In this document: positions 7,920-15,766 of the stretch, piece after piece
How positions within the stretch are numbered: position 1 is the stretch's first letter
Layout: each line of letters opens with the position of its first letter
Source: PALSA-1296 sp037143335
GTDB lineage: Bacteria; Bacteroidota; Ignavibacteria; Palsa-1295
DNA: 24,009 nt
Reading direction: 5' to 3'
NCBI GenBank assembly: GCA_037143335.1
Contig: JBAWZA010000026.1
Location: 1 to 24,009, forward strand
Notes under the pieces: generated by a model
Told to the model about the DNA's origin: nothing
The model's database searches: none
What the model saw: the letters and a program-made list of their open reading frames with translations, nothing else
Position numbers and translations under genes: made by a program

Positions 7920-8090
7920 TACTTTAGGATTGAATTCGAGGTGCTATTAACACAAAAGAATAAACGGTCGTTCGGAATGACAACGAATTCTCCTCGCAAA
8001 GTCTGGGTGCCGAACAAATTGATTTGGTGAGAACGTAGTAGAGTGGTTACAGTGTTTAATTTTATCTAATTTATTATCTTACAATCAGTT
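7920..8090. other. Divergent intergenic region, transketolase / HU gene
   Basis: 171 bases that must hold promoters for both directions. I see no perfect TAnnTTTG element. There are short matching arms (GTTCGG 7970-7975 with CCGAAC 8010-8015; CGAGG 7937-7941 with CCTCG 7992-7996) that could pair over a distance, but these are weak. No ORF or RNA gene is recognisable. Confidence 0.5.
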
Positions 8091-8390
8091 ATGACAAAGG
8101 CAGGCATCGTACGACGGATTTCAAATGCAACCGGCGTAACCAAACTTGAGACAGAGATTCTCATCGATAGTTTTTTTACGACAATCTCAGATATACTCGG
8201 TGAAGGTGAGCATATTGAGATACGTGGTTTTGGTACCTTCAAAATGGTTGAGCGTAAACCCCGCATCATGCGTAATCCAAAGACAGGGGAGCCTGTACCT
8301 GTTGGAGTCCGCCACGTTGCGACGTTCAAGCCTTCAAAGGATTTCCGAAGCGTCATTCATGAGAAGACGATGCTCAGGCTCAAAAAATGA
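8091..8390 (+). CDS. HU/IHF family DNA-binding protein
   Basis: Small nucleoid protein that bends DNA as a dimer. The fold order is helical (about 1-40, MTKAGIVRRISNATGVTK then TEILIDSFFTTISDIL), then strands and the DNA-clasping arm: IEIRGFGTFKMVERKPRI then MRNPKTGEPVPV, with the intercalating proline in NPKTG. The signature normally has Gly or Ala two residues before the Asn of NPKTG; here it is Met (RIMRNPKTG), a small deviation. Length 99 is typical. Whether it acts as HU (non-specific) or IHF (site-specific) cannot be decided. It heads a +-strand run with the TPR and RmuC genes, 40 bases before the next start. Confidence 0.95.
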   Translation: MTKAGIVRRISNATGVTKLETEILIDSFFTTISDILGEGEHIEIRGFGTFKMVERKPRIMRNPKTGEPVPVGVRHVATFKPSKDFRSVIHEKTMLRLKK

Positions 8391-8430
8391 GACGATTGCA
8401 TTTTAGAAAATATACTAACTCCAATCCACT

Positions 8431-9156
8431 GTGAACGTAGAAGAACCGAATTCGCCATCCTCTGAAACTAAGCCAGCACGAGTCGAGGATATTCTCTTGG
8501 CGCGTCTTCAAAATGAAAAACCTATTTCCAAACAACTACCGCCTTCAAAATTGGCGATCGTCTTACTTGTCATCGCGGGATTGAGTTTTCTCTTTTATCT
8601 AATTTCCCACAAAGAAGATAAGTTTGCAGAAAACCCACACAAAAAAGAGAATGATACACAAGTCTCAGACTCTGCGCAAATGTACTCCAAGCGCTTAGCG
8701 CTTCAATCCACATTGGATTCACTCGTTCGGGTTCTAGGAAGTAATCCAGCAGACGATCAGGCACATTTGGGGTTGGCCAATGTGTATTACGAGATGGAGT
8801 TCTGGCAGAAAGCGAAACCGGAGTATGAATACTATCTTGCTCGTCATGAGGATGATGTTGATGCCCGTGTGGATTATGCGTTTACACTTGCTCAAGCCTC
8901 AGGTGATTTCAAGGCTTCGGTTCGACAGATCAACAAGGCACTATCGTATCAACCCGAACATTTGAATGCGCTCTTTAATGGTGGCTTACTTTCGATTCGT
9001 GCAAATTTAGATAATAAAAAACTTGCGATTGCGCAGGCGCAGTCATATTTTACTCGTGCCTTAGCTGCGGCAAAAAAACAAGGGAACACCAAAATGGCAG
9101 AGCAAATCGGACAGATCGTAGAAAGACTCAACGCGCCAGCTGAAGAAGAAAAATAA
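8431..9156 (+). CDS. Membrane-anchored TPR protein (CcmH/NrfG-like)
   Basis: 241 residues, function unknown. A charged, Pro-rich cytoplasmic N-terminus (1-40) is followed by one transmembrane segment (about 41-59, LAIVLLVIAGLSFLFYLI), a Lys/Asp-rich linker, then tandem TPR helices from about residue 88. Typical TPR patterns include DDQAHLGLANVYYEMEFWQK, then DARVDYAFTLAQASGDFKAS and EHLNALFNGGLLSIRA. The architecture resembles the TPR half of CcmH/NrfG cytochrome c maturation proteins and other periplasmic assembly scaffolds, but no cytochrome maturation genes are adjacent. The start is GTG at 8431, with no SD and no in-frame ATG near it. Its stop is 4 bases from the rmuC start, so the two are very likely cotranscribed. 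Confidence 0.88.
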   Translation: MNVEEPNSPSSETKPARVEDILLARLQNEKPISKQLPPSKLAIVLLVIAGLSFLFYLISHKEDKFAENPHKKENDTQVSDSAQMYSKRLALQSTLDSLVRVLGSNPADDQAHLGLANVYYEMEFWQKAKPEYEYYLARHEDDVDARVDYAFTLAQASGDFKASVRQINKALSYQPEHLNALFNGGLLSIRANLDNKKLAIAQAQSYFTRALAAAKKQGNTKMAEQIGQIVERLNAPAEEEK

Positions 9157-9160
9157 GAAA

Positions 9161-10561
9161 ATGCTCATTGTTATTACTCTTGGTATCCTTCTCATCATTG
9201 CCCTCCAACTCGTCCAAGTTGTACGAAAAAATCAGCCTGATAATTCCAACGAAAAACAGTTTGATTCACTTCGAGCGGAGTTCACAAAAATCGAGAAACA
9301 GATCCGTGACGAGTTCTCGCTCAACCGTACAGAAATTCGCGATGCATCGAGAGCAGGGCGCGAAGAGCAAACGAATTCCTTCCGTAATCTTAGTACCGAC
9401 CAAAAGATACAACTCGATCAATTCGCAATGAGTCTCAATGATCTCAATGCGACAATTGAAAACAAAGTTGAAAAACTCATTAAAACCAATGAGCAATCAC
9501 TCAAAGCATCACATGATAATATCGATACCTTCCGAAAAGAAATCGAGGCGAAACTCGAAAAGATTCGTGAGACCATTGAGTTGAAATTACGATCTCTCCA
9601 AGAAGATAACTCGAAGAAATTGGAGGAGATGAGAGTAACGGTTGATGAAAAACTCCATGCAACTCTTGAGCGGAGATTTAACGAGTCATTCAATATCATC
9701 GGCGAGCGTTTAGAGCAAGTCCACAAAGGCTTGGGCGAAATGCAGAGTCTTGCAACAGGTGTCGGAGATCTAAAAAAGGTTTTGACGAACGTAAAGAGTC
9801 GTGGTACGTTTGCTGAATTTCAACTTGGTGAAATACTCGGACAATTTCTCTCGCCCGAGCAATTCGAGAAGAATGTTTCTGTACGGAAGGGAAGTGCCGA
9901 GTTGGTAGAATTCGCAATTAAAATCCCAAGTAAAACTGATGACAATACGCATGTTCTCCTGCCACTTGACTCCAAATTTCCGAAAGAGGACTATGAAAGA
10001 CTTATCGAGGCAATCGAATCAAGTGCATCGCAAGACATCGTGAATAAACTCTCGGCGGCATTCGAGTCATCTATTAAGAAAGAGGCTAAACGCATTTCCG
10101 AAAAATACATCAATGCACCTATCACGACAGACTTTGCAATGCTTTTTGTACCGACCGAAGGACTATACGCGGAGATAGTCCGGCGAAAGGGCTTGGTTGA
10201 AGCATTACAGCACGATTACAAAATCTCAGTCGTTGGGCCGACGAACTTAGTAGCATTTGTGCAAAGTCTTCAGATGGGATTCAGAACTCTTGCTATTCAG
10301 AAGCGTTCGAGCGAGGTATGGGATTTGCTTGGGGCGATCAAAACGCAATTCGGAGATTTCGGATTGATACTTGACGCGACGAGGAAGAAGTTACAAGAGG
10401 CTGCGAATAAAATTGATGATGCTTCAAAGCGGACGAGAGTGATTGAGAAAAAATTGCGCTCAGTCGAAGAATTACCATTATCAGAGGCATTGACTTTACT
10501 TAATCCGAGTGCTGATTCTGTCATTGAGGATTCGTCCGACGACACCCTTGCCTTGTTGTGA
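9161..10561 (+). CDS. rmuC: DNA recombination protein RmuC homologue
   Basis: RmuC limits inversions and recombination at short inverted repeats in E. coli; its fold suggests a nuclease-like core, but the biochemical activity is uncertain. Here residues 1-20 form a membrane segment (LIVITLGILLIIALQL), residues about 25-200 a long coiled coil with repeated Glu/Lys helices (KLEKIRETIELKLRSLQED and similar), and residues about 205-420 the RmuC domain, with GTFAEFQLGEILGQFLSPEQ, then LLPLDSKFPKEDYERL, then TDFAMLFVPTEGLYAEIVRR. Length 466 is ordinary. It follows the TPR gene by 4 bases and has an A/G-rich leader rather than a clear SD. Confidence 0.95.
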   Translation: MLIVITLGILLIIALQLVQVVRKNQPDNSNEKQFDSLRAEFTKIEKQIRDEFSLNRTEIRDASRAGREEQTNSFRNLSTDQKIQLDQFAMSLNDLNATIENKVEKLIKTNEQSLKASHDNIDTFRKEIEAKLEKIRETIELKLRSLQEDNSKKLEEMRVTVDEKLHATLERRFNESFNIIGERLEQVHKGLGEMQSLATGVGDLKKVLTNVKSRGTFAEFQLGEILGQFLSPEQFEKNVSVRKGSAELVEFAIKIPSKTDDNTHVLLPLDSKFPKEDYERLIEAIESSASQDIVNKLSAAFESSIKKEAKRISEKYINAPITTDFAMLFVPTEGLYAEIVRRKGLVEALQHDYKISVVGPTNLVAFVQSLQMGFRTLAIQKRSSEVWDLLGAIKTQFGDFGLILDATRKKLQEAANKIDDASKRTRVIEKKLRSVEELPLSEALTLLNPSADSVIEDSSDDTLALL

Positions 10562-10665
10562 GAAAGACACACCCGCTAACAGGTGAATTATTCTTACCCA
10601 TTAGGTGTAGATTATAAAGTTGTCTTGTGGAGTTACCAGTTTCATTCATTAATCTTACGTAGAGT

Positions 10666-12417
10666 ATGGATAGAAGAAGTTTCTTAAGAACGGCGGGGCT
10701 TACTTCAGCCGGAGTTGCAATAAGTTCTACCGAATCATTCGCAGCGGATGCACTACATTCACCAAGGATCAATCTACCACCGCCACAATTTCAAGCGAGT
10801 ACATCACGTGACCGCTTAAAAATCCAATCGGATGATCTTACGCCGTGGGCGCCTTCAACTGCTCAACCGTGGGATGCACACACTATCGGTCATCTCTATC
10901 GCCGAGCAGGATTTGGTGCAACGTTAGCTGAGATCGCAGCTGCTAAACTCAAATCGCCTTCAGAAGTTGTTGACGCACTTCTCAATGATTCGCTTCTATC
11001 AAAGAAGCCCGCAGACCCAAGGTATTCGAAAGCTCCTGCGTCAACCCCGTGGCTTGGCGTAGCTCCATACGTCGGAACGGACTACACAAAACAACAACAA
11101 CAGCAGTCGAATTACTATACGGCAAACATGGAAATTCGCCGTCACTGGTTTGTTCAACTTGTTCAGCCTGAAGTCATGCTTCGCGAACGATTAACAATGT
11201 TTTGGATGAATCACTTTGTCGTTGAGTCAAAGAAGGTCTATTATCCCCAACTGATGTATAGTTATCTCGGCTATATAAGAGAACATGCTTGGGGTAACTT
11301 TAAGAAGATGGTTTCGGATATTTCTATACATCCTGCGATGTTGATTTATCTTGATGGAATTTATAATGCTGGCACAAGTCCGAACGAAAATTATGCACGA
11401 GAATTACAGGAGCTATTTGCAATCGGCGTAACGGATAAAGATGGCAAAGCGAATTATTCTCAATATGATGTTGAGGCGGTTGCCGCTGCGTTGACGGGGT
11501 GGACGATTGATGCTTCGCAGGCAACACTGCCAGCCGTCTATGACAAAACGCGTCATAACTCGTCGTTACAAAAAATTTATGATGGCACCGCTCGTCAGTA
11601 TAACCTCACAGCTTCTGGGGCTTCGATGGACAAGGATTTAATTGATCAGATTTTCGATCAAAGGGGTGACCAAATCGCATGGTATATATGCTCCAAGCTC
11701 TATCAACAATTTGTCTATCATGATATATCTGGTTCTTCCGAGAGAGCTGTGATTCAGGCAATGGCAACGCTATTCAAGAATAGTAATTGGGAATTGAAGC
11801 CAGTACTTTCAGCGCTTCTCAAGAGTGCGCATTTCTTTGATGAAGCAAATATCGGCTGTCAGATTAAGTCTCCGTTCGATTATTTGATGACGATGGTTCG
11901 GGGTTTCGGAATCCCAATTCCTGAGAATGATCCGAACGGGGCTGGAGAACTTACTCTCGGCTCACTCTATGTTTATGCCTTGTCAGGCTCACAAGAATTG
12001 CTGGACCCGCCTAATGTAAAAGGATGGCCCGGTTATCATAACTGGCTAAGCGTGACGACGCTTCCGAATAGGAACGTAGCTTCGTATGCGCTTGCATTTA
12101 ACGGAAGCCTACCTGTGCTCGGACCTACGACGGATGGTTATGGCAATCCATTCAAACCCGTAACGCTTACGAATGATATGGTTACGAATTGGGGAAAACA
12201 ATTCGTAAATTATTCAGGCACGTTTGATGATATTTTGAAGGAAGTCGCAACATTTCTCTGTGCCCAGCCACCGTCTGCAACGGCACTTGCGTATATCAAG
12301 GCAAAATTTCCTGTACAAACCTACGAATGGCCATTGCTCAATGATGCACTGAAGCAAGTAGCGCTTCGTGTTATGGCCGCTTCTATTATGCAATTAGCGG
12401 ATTATCAATTAAGTTAA
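10666..12417 (+). CDS. DUF1800 family Tat-exported protein
   Basis: 583 residues of the DUF1800 family, whose biochemical role is unknown; members are usually encoded next to a DUF1501 gene, as here. A twin-arginine signal begins MDRRSFLRTAG and ends near SFAADA (about 27). Family motifs are HLYRRAGFGAT (76-86), LRERLTMFWMNHFVVE, NENYARELQELFAIGV (240-255) and, near the C-terminus, PPNVKGWPGYHNWLS. There is no T9SS sorting domain, unlike its neighbour. A short poly-Gln run (KQQQQQ near 142-147) is encoded by a CAA-rich stretch. The pair is separated by only 17 bases and is surely an operon. Tat export suggests that it folds or binds a cofactor or metal before crossing the inner membrane. Confidence 0.93.
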   Translation: MDRRSFLRTAGLTSAGVAISSTESFAADALHSPRINLPPPQFQASTSRDRLKIQSDDLTPWAPSTAQPWDAHTIGHLYRRAGFGATLAEIAAAKLKSPSEVVDALLNDSLLSKKPADPRYSKAPASTPWLGVAPYVGTDYTKQQQQQSNYYTANMEIRRHWFVQLVQPEVMLRERLTMFWMNHFVVESKKVYYPQLMYSYLGYIREHAWGNFKKMVSDISIHPAMLIYLDGIYNAGTSPNENYARELQELFAIGVTDKDGKANYSQYDVEAVAAALTGWTIDASQATLPAVYDKTRHNSSLQKIYDGTARQYNLTASGASMDKDLIDQIFDQRGDQIAWYICSKLYQQFVYHDISGSSERAVIQAMATLFKNSNWELKPVLSALLKSAHFFDEANIGCQIKSPFDYLMTMVRGFGIPIPENDPNGAGELTLGSLYVYALSGSQELLDPPNVKGWPGYHNWLSVTTLPNRNVASYALAFNGSLPVLGPTTDGYGNPFKPVTLTNDMVTNWGKQFVNYSGTFDDILKEVATFLCAQPPSATALAYIKAKFPVQTYEWPLLNDALKQVALRVMAASIMQLADYQLS

Positions 12418-12418
12418 T

Positions 12419-12425
12419 AAGGAGG
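12419..12425 (+). promoter_or_regulatory. Perfect Shine-Dalgarno sequence for the DUF1501 gene
   Basis: AAGGAGG, 9 bases before the ATG at 12435, is a full anti-16S match. No other gene in this window has one, so this site may drive unusually strong translation of the second gene of the pair. Confidence 0.85.
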
Positions 12426-12434
12426 AACACAAGA

Positions 12435-14120
12435 ATGAAACGTCGCGATTTTCTTAAATCTTTACCGATCGGTGTTGCAGCAGCAGCAGTTCCTTTTACT
12501 GTTGGCGGATTGTTTTCAGGAAAAGCATTTGGTCGTTCACCGGCTTTTGATGCACTACTGAATTCGCAAACAGGCACGGATAATATTTTGGTGATCATTA
12601 ACTTGCAAGGTGGCAATGACGGTCTCAATACCGTGATACCCTTCAACGATCCAATCTATCGATCAAAGCGTGCTGATATAGGCTACGTGAAAGGCAGTGA
12701 AATTTCTGGACTCACTTATACCATTCGTGGAGATCTCGCACTTAATCCTCCGTTGGGAAGTGATTTCTATAATCTCTACAAGGCTGGGAAATTGGCGGTA
12801 ATTCAGAATGTCGGCTACGCGAATCCCGACCGGTCACATTTTCGTGCAACCGATATTTGGAATACGGCAAGTGACTCGAATATCATCGTATCAAGCGGTT
12901 GGATGGGAAGATTCTTAGAAACTCAGGTTTCTCCAAATTATCCATTAGACGTGCAGAAGGGAGATGACCCTGTTGCAATCCAGATTGATTACTCAACTTC
13001 GCTATCCTTCCAAGGTTCTCGCTCAGTCATGGCTTCGGCAGTGTATGACCCAAGCAACTACAAAGGGGCGACAAACTACACCGACGATCCCGTGCTGAAT
13101 AATAACTACGGCTCGGAGTTGGGATATGTTCGTGCGATCTTGACCGAGGCAGATGTCTATGGGCAACGATTCACGGAGATATTCGGTAAGCCTGATGCGA
13201 CAAAAAATATCGCTACCTATCCAACGGGGAATTCCCTTGCAACACAATTACAGAAAGTTGCTTGGTGTATCAAAGGAGGTTTAAAGACTCGCGTGTACTT
13301 CGTAACCCTTGGTGGATTCGATACCCACGTTAATCAATTTACAAAAGATCCAGCCCAAGGACAGGGACTCTTGCATAAATATCTCGGTGAAGCAATTGCT
13401 GCTTTTCAATCAGATATTGAGGCGCTCGGCTTCGGGGACAATGTCTTGGGTATGACGTACTCTGAATTTGGTCGTAGAGTGAACCAGAACGGCAGCCAGG
13501 GCACAGATCACGGCACTGCCGCACCTATGTTCCTTTTTGGAAAGCAAGTCAATGGTGAGGTCTATGGCAGACATCCAAACCTAACTCCGAATACTCCATC
13601 CGATCCGACATCGCTTGATCAATACGGCGACTTGACCGCTCAATTCGATTTCCGGCAGGTATACGCCGCGCTATTAACTCAATGGTTTGGCCTAAATGAT
13701 AATCTCCGTAAAACAATCTTGAATAAGCCTGAAGTTACAACGACTTCAGACTTTACGGATGGCAGCAACGGTTTTAAATTCCCAGTTAACGGCAGTGGTT
13801 TGATGCAGAACTTGATCTCAAACCCTGCAGTAATCAGTGTCGCGGACCCAGCAGGTGCTTCATTTGAGTTAAACCCCAATAATCCAAATCCATTCCGCGG
13901 TGTTACGACCATCAACTTCGCACTCTCTGAAGGCGGGTATGCTTTAGTCGAGGTCTTCGACTCTCGCGGTACATTGATCGCCACGTTGGTCAATGGTTAT
14001 GTGGGGAGAGGGAAGAACCAAGTTGTCTTTGATGCTCGCTCACTTCCAAGTGGTTCCTATTTTGTAAGGCTCGACTATCAAGGTAAAATCCGAACGCAGC
14101 AGATTAACCTCATAAAGTAA
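12435..14120 (+). CDS. DUF1501 family protein with Tat signal and T9SS type A sorting domain
   Basis: 561 residues. DUF1501 proteins belong to the alkaline phosphatase/sulfatase-like superfamily and are paired with DUF1800; substrates are unknown. A Tat signal (MKRRDFLKSLPIG) precedes the catalytic-looking core: NLQGGNDGLN (56-65), TLGGFDTH (291-298) and SEFGRRVNQNGSQGTDHG (343-360), whose Asp and His residues are likely metal ligands. Residues about 475-561 form a T9SS type A C-terminal domain: ELNPNNPNPFRGVTTINFAL, then VEVFDSRGTLI, then LPSGSYFVRLDYQGK, ending QQINLIK. So the protein should cross the inner membrane by Tat and the outer membrane by T9SS, ending at the cell surface or released. 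Start confirmed by the perfect SD. Confidence 0.95.
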   Translation: MKRRDFLKSLPIGVAAAAVPFTVGGLFSGKAFGRSPAFDALLNSQTGTDNILVIINLQGGNDGLNTVIPFNDPIYRSKRADIGYVKGSEISGLTYTIRGDLALNPPLGSDFYNLYKAGKLAVIQNVGYANPDRSHFRATDIWNTASDSNIIVSSGWMGRFLETQVSPNYPLDVQKGDDPVAIQIDYSTSLSFQGSRSVMASAVYDPSNYKGATNYTDDPVLNNNYGSELGYVRAILTEADVYGQRFTEIFGKPDATKNIATYPTGNSLATQLQKVAWCIKGGLKTRVYFVTLGGFDTHVNQFTKDPAQGQGLLHKYLGEAIAAFQSDIEALGFGDNVLGMTYSEFGRRVNQNGSQGTDHGTAAPMFLFGKQVNGEVYGRHPNLTPNTPSDPTSLDQYGDLTAQFDFRQVYAALLTQWFGLNDNLRKTILNKPEVTTTSDFTDGSNGFKFPVNGSGLMQNLISNPAVISVADPAGASFELNPNNPNPFRGVTTINFALSEGGYALVEVFDSRGTLIATLVNGYVGRGKNQVVFDARSLPSGSYFVRLDYQGKIRTQQINLIK

Positions 14121-14153
14121 AAGTTACTGTGGTTTCTATAATCACCAAAACCT

Positions 14154-14179
14154 GATTCTCGTGAATCTTAGTTAAGATT
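14154..14179. repeat. Two overlapping small inverted repeats
   Basis: GATTC (14154-14158) pairs with GAATC (14163-14167) across a TCGT loop, and AATCTTA (14164-14170) is the reverse complement of TAAGATT (14173-14179). The arms share bases 14164-14167, so only one hairpin can form at a time. They lie just upstream of the terminator-like hairpin; purpose unknown. Confidence 0.4.
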
Positions 14180-14194
14180 GTCGTATTTTCGTGC

Positions 14195-14222
14195 TTCTGA
14201 GTTCTGCCACGAACTCAGTTTT
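14195..14222 (+). terminator. Probable terminator after the DUF1800/DUF1501 pair
   Basis: An 8-base perfect stem, CTGAGTTC (14197-14204) and GAACTCAG (14211-14218), with a TGCCAC loop is followed by TTTT. The T-run is short, so termination may be partial. Confidence 0.6.
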
Positions 14223-14284
14223 GAACAATACGGGATACAAATTAACAGTTTACTGCAACCAAGCAGCTAAACTGGATTCATACG

Positions 14285-14500
14285 ATGAGCCTTTTACCGG
14301 AGCTTATACAATCTCTGTTCCCAGAGGAGCTTGCCAATATTAAGCGCATGCGCCTCGAGGGAAAGCAGAAAGCGGTTCTCGACCTTGTGATCGAGAAGCA
14401 TGCCCTTATGGCCCTCACCGGAAGAGCAGGCAGCACTCGTGGGAATAACCATGAACCACCTCTATTCCATCCAATCCGTCCTGCTCAAAAGGTGTTATAA
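14285..14500 (+). pseudogene. N-terminal fragment of a frameshifted HTH/TPR protein
   Basis: Frame opened by ATG at 14285: MSLLPELIQSLFPEELANIK, then RMRLEGKQKAVLDLVIEKH. This reads like an amphipathic start plus the first helix of a DNA-binding domain. After about residue 39 (base 14401) the frame becomes unconvincing (GRAGSTRGNNHEPPLFHPIR) and stops at 14500, while the +1 frame continues as coherent protein. Dropping one base near the GGCCCTC at 14410-14416 would give EKHALMASPEEQAALVG and join the two into a protein of about 472 residues. It is best read as the 5' part of the next gene, split by a real mutation, a sequencing error or, less likely, programmed shifting. Confidence 0.7.
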
Positions 14501-15701
14501 GGTGTTAGTCCCTGAAGAGGGAGCATACCTCTTAATATTCTTACAGACTCGTGGATTAGGGCTTCATTGCAAGAAAGAGATTCTCTCTCAAGAGAAAGAG
14601 CTTTATGCAATTAATGCTCCTTCTTTGATGATTGAGCGGTTCTATATGCAGACCCTTAACGTCTTGCAAGCTGTGACGTTAGCGCATTTTAATCAGAAAA
14701 CACTTGAAGAGTTCAAACAACGATTTCTTTCGCTTGCGCAAACAGAACATCCGCACAATGGTTATCATGTAAAAGTACGCGAGTTACTTTTTAAGGAGAT
14801 CATTGTCACCTCAAATCCGAAAAAACGTAAACCTGAGGATGTCGAATATATTAGCCAACAGTTGCGACAGCTTGAAAGCGACCTTTCGGGAAGTACCCAT
14901 GAAATAACATGTTATTTCCTCGAGAGCGCTTTTATCATTTATTACGCTCTGCTTGAGCCAGATATGGCACAACAAGAAGTCCATCTTCTCAAAGCCTTGT
15001 CGCTTGCTGGAAGACTTCCACAGCTTCTAAGGTCCGAGGAGAAAATTCGAATGTCACTTCGAATTGCAAACTTGAAATTATCCATCGGTGAATTCCGCGA
15101 AGCACTTGAACTCTATGAACAACTCTATGAAAAGCATGGGGTCGAATTATTCCGCACTTTTGCATATCATCTTGATCGCTTAGTACGTCTGTATCTCATC
15201 GCAGGGAATTATGCCAAAGCGGAGGAGTTACTGGCTAAGGGGTACGAAAATCATATTCGTCGAGGAGGCTCTCCGGTTGCGACTGCAGGTATTATCTTTC
15301 ACATAGAACTCGCTTTGCTCCGACGAGACCCGAGTAAATGCAAAAGATATTTAGAGAAAGCATTCCAACTCAATACTGGAAGTGCATTCGCGGTTGACCT
15401 CGAAATAGAGATACGCCTTCTCCAGATCATGTATCACTTTATGATTGGCGATTTTGATTTTATCTATCACCTTGTAACTCGCGCACAGAAATATCTGCAA
15501 CGCAAGGGCATGAAACTCACCACGAGCCAAAAAGTGCAATGGTTTCTTTCCGTTCGAGAACTTGCCAAAGCAAAGCAACAACATGAAGATGTTCCTGAAG
15601 CTGTCACGGAGACTATCAACGGTCTGCTCAAAGGCCAGAATGCAGTGCTGGGTTTGTTGATGCGGAGATTAATGAATCAGGAATCTCCAGCTTATTTATG
15701 A
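14400..15701 (+). CDS. Putative HTH and TPR-like protein, main part downstream of a frameshift
   Basis: 433 residues in this frame, though the true N-terminus is probably encoded upstream at 14285. Near its beginning, EEQAALVGITMNHLYSIQSV then LLKRCYKVLVPEEG looks like a winged or sigma-like helix-turn-helix with the recognition helix in GITMNHLYSIQS. Residues about 110-420 are a solenoid of paired helices resembling TPR: LRIANLKLSIGEFREALELY, then EQLYEKHG, then LVRLYLIAGNYAKAEELLAK, then RRDPSKCKRYLEKAFQLN. No enzyme motif is visible. A DNA-binding regulator with a protein-interaction solenoid is the best reading; I cannot name the family. The ATG at 14400 lies where the two frames overlap and may not be used. 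Ends just before a shared bidirectional terminator. Confidence 0.75.
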   Translation: MPLWPSPEEQAALVGITMNHLYSIQSVLLKRCYKVLVPEEGAYLLIFLQTRGLGLHCKKEILSQEKELYAINAPSLMIERFYMQTLNVLQAVTLAHFNQKTLEEFKQRFLSLAQTEHPHNGYHVKVRELLFKEIIVTSNPKKRKPEDVEYISQQLRQLESDLSGSTHEITCYFLESAFIIYYALLEPDMAQQEVHLLKALSLAGRLPQLLRSEEKIRMSLRIANLKLSIGEFREALELYEQLYEKHGVELFRTFAYHLDRLVRLYLIAGNYAKAEELLAKGYENHIRRGGSPVATAGIIFHIELALLRRDPSKCKRYLEKAFQLNTGSAFAVDLEIEIRLLQIMYHFMIGDFDFIYHLVTRAQKYLQRKGMKLTTSQKVQWFLSVRELAKAKQQHEDVPEAVTETINGLLKGQNAVLGLLMRRLMNQESPAYL

Positions 15702-15715
15702 TCTTAATGATTCGT

Positions 15716-15752
15716 AAAAAAAAAGCCCGACAAAATAGCCGGGCTTTTTTTT
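15716..15752. terminator. Bidirectional rho-independent terminator
   Basis: Stem AGCCCG (15724-15729) with CGGGCT (15740-15745) and a 10-base loop, flanked by nine As (15716-15724) and eight Ts (15745-15752) that can extend the stem. It serves the converging HTH/TPR gene (+) and T9SS cargo gene (-). Confidence 0.93.
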
Positions 15753-15766
15753 AAGTAAATTTCAGA

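Noticed and set aside
11090..11106. CAA/CAG repeat in the DUF1800 gene as a variable microsatellite
   Set aside because: It is only five or six Gln codons, in frame, and shifts in number would change the protein length only slightly.
14400..14416. Programmed +1 frameshift site in the HTH/TPR gene
   Set aside because: There is no in-frame slippery codon plus stop as in prfB-type sites; mutation or sequencing error is simpler.
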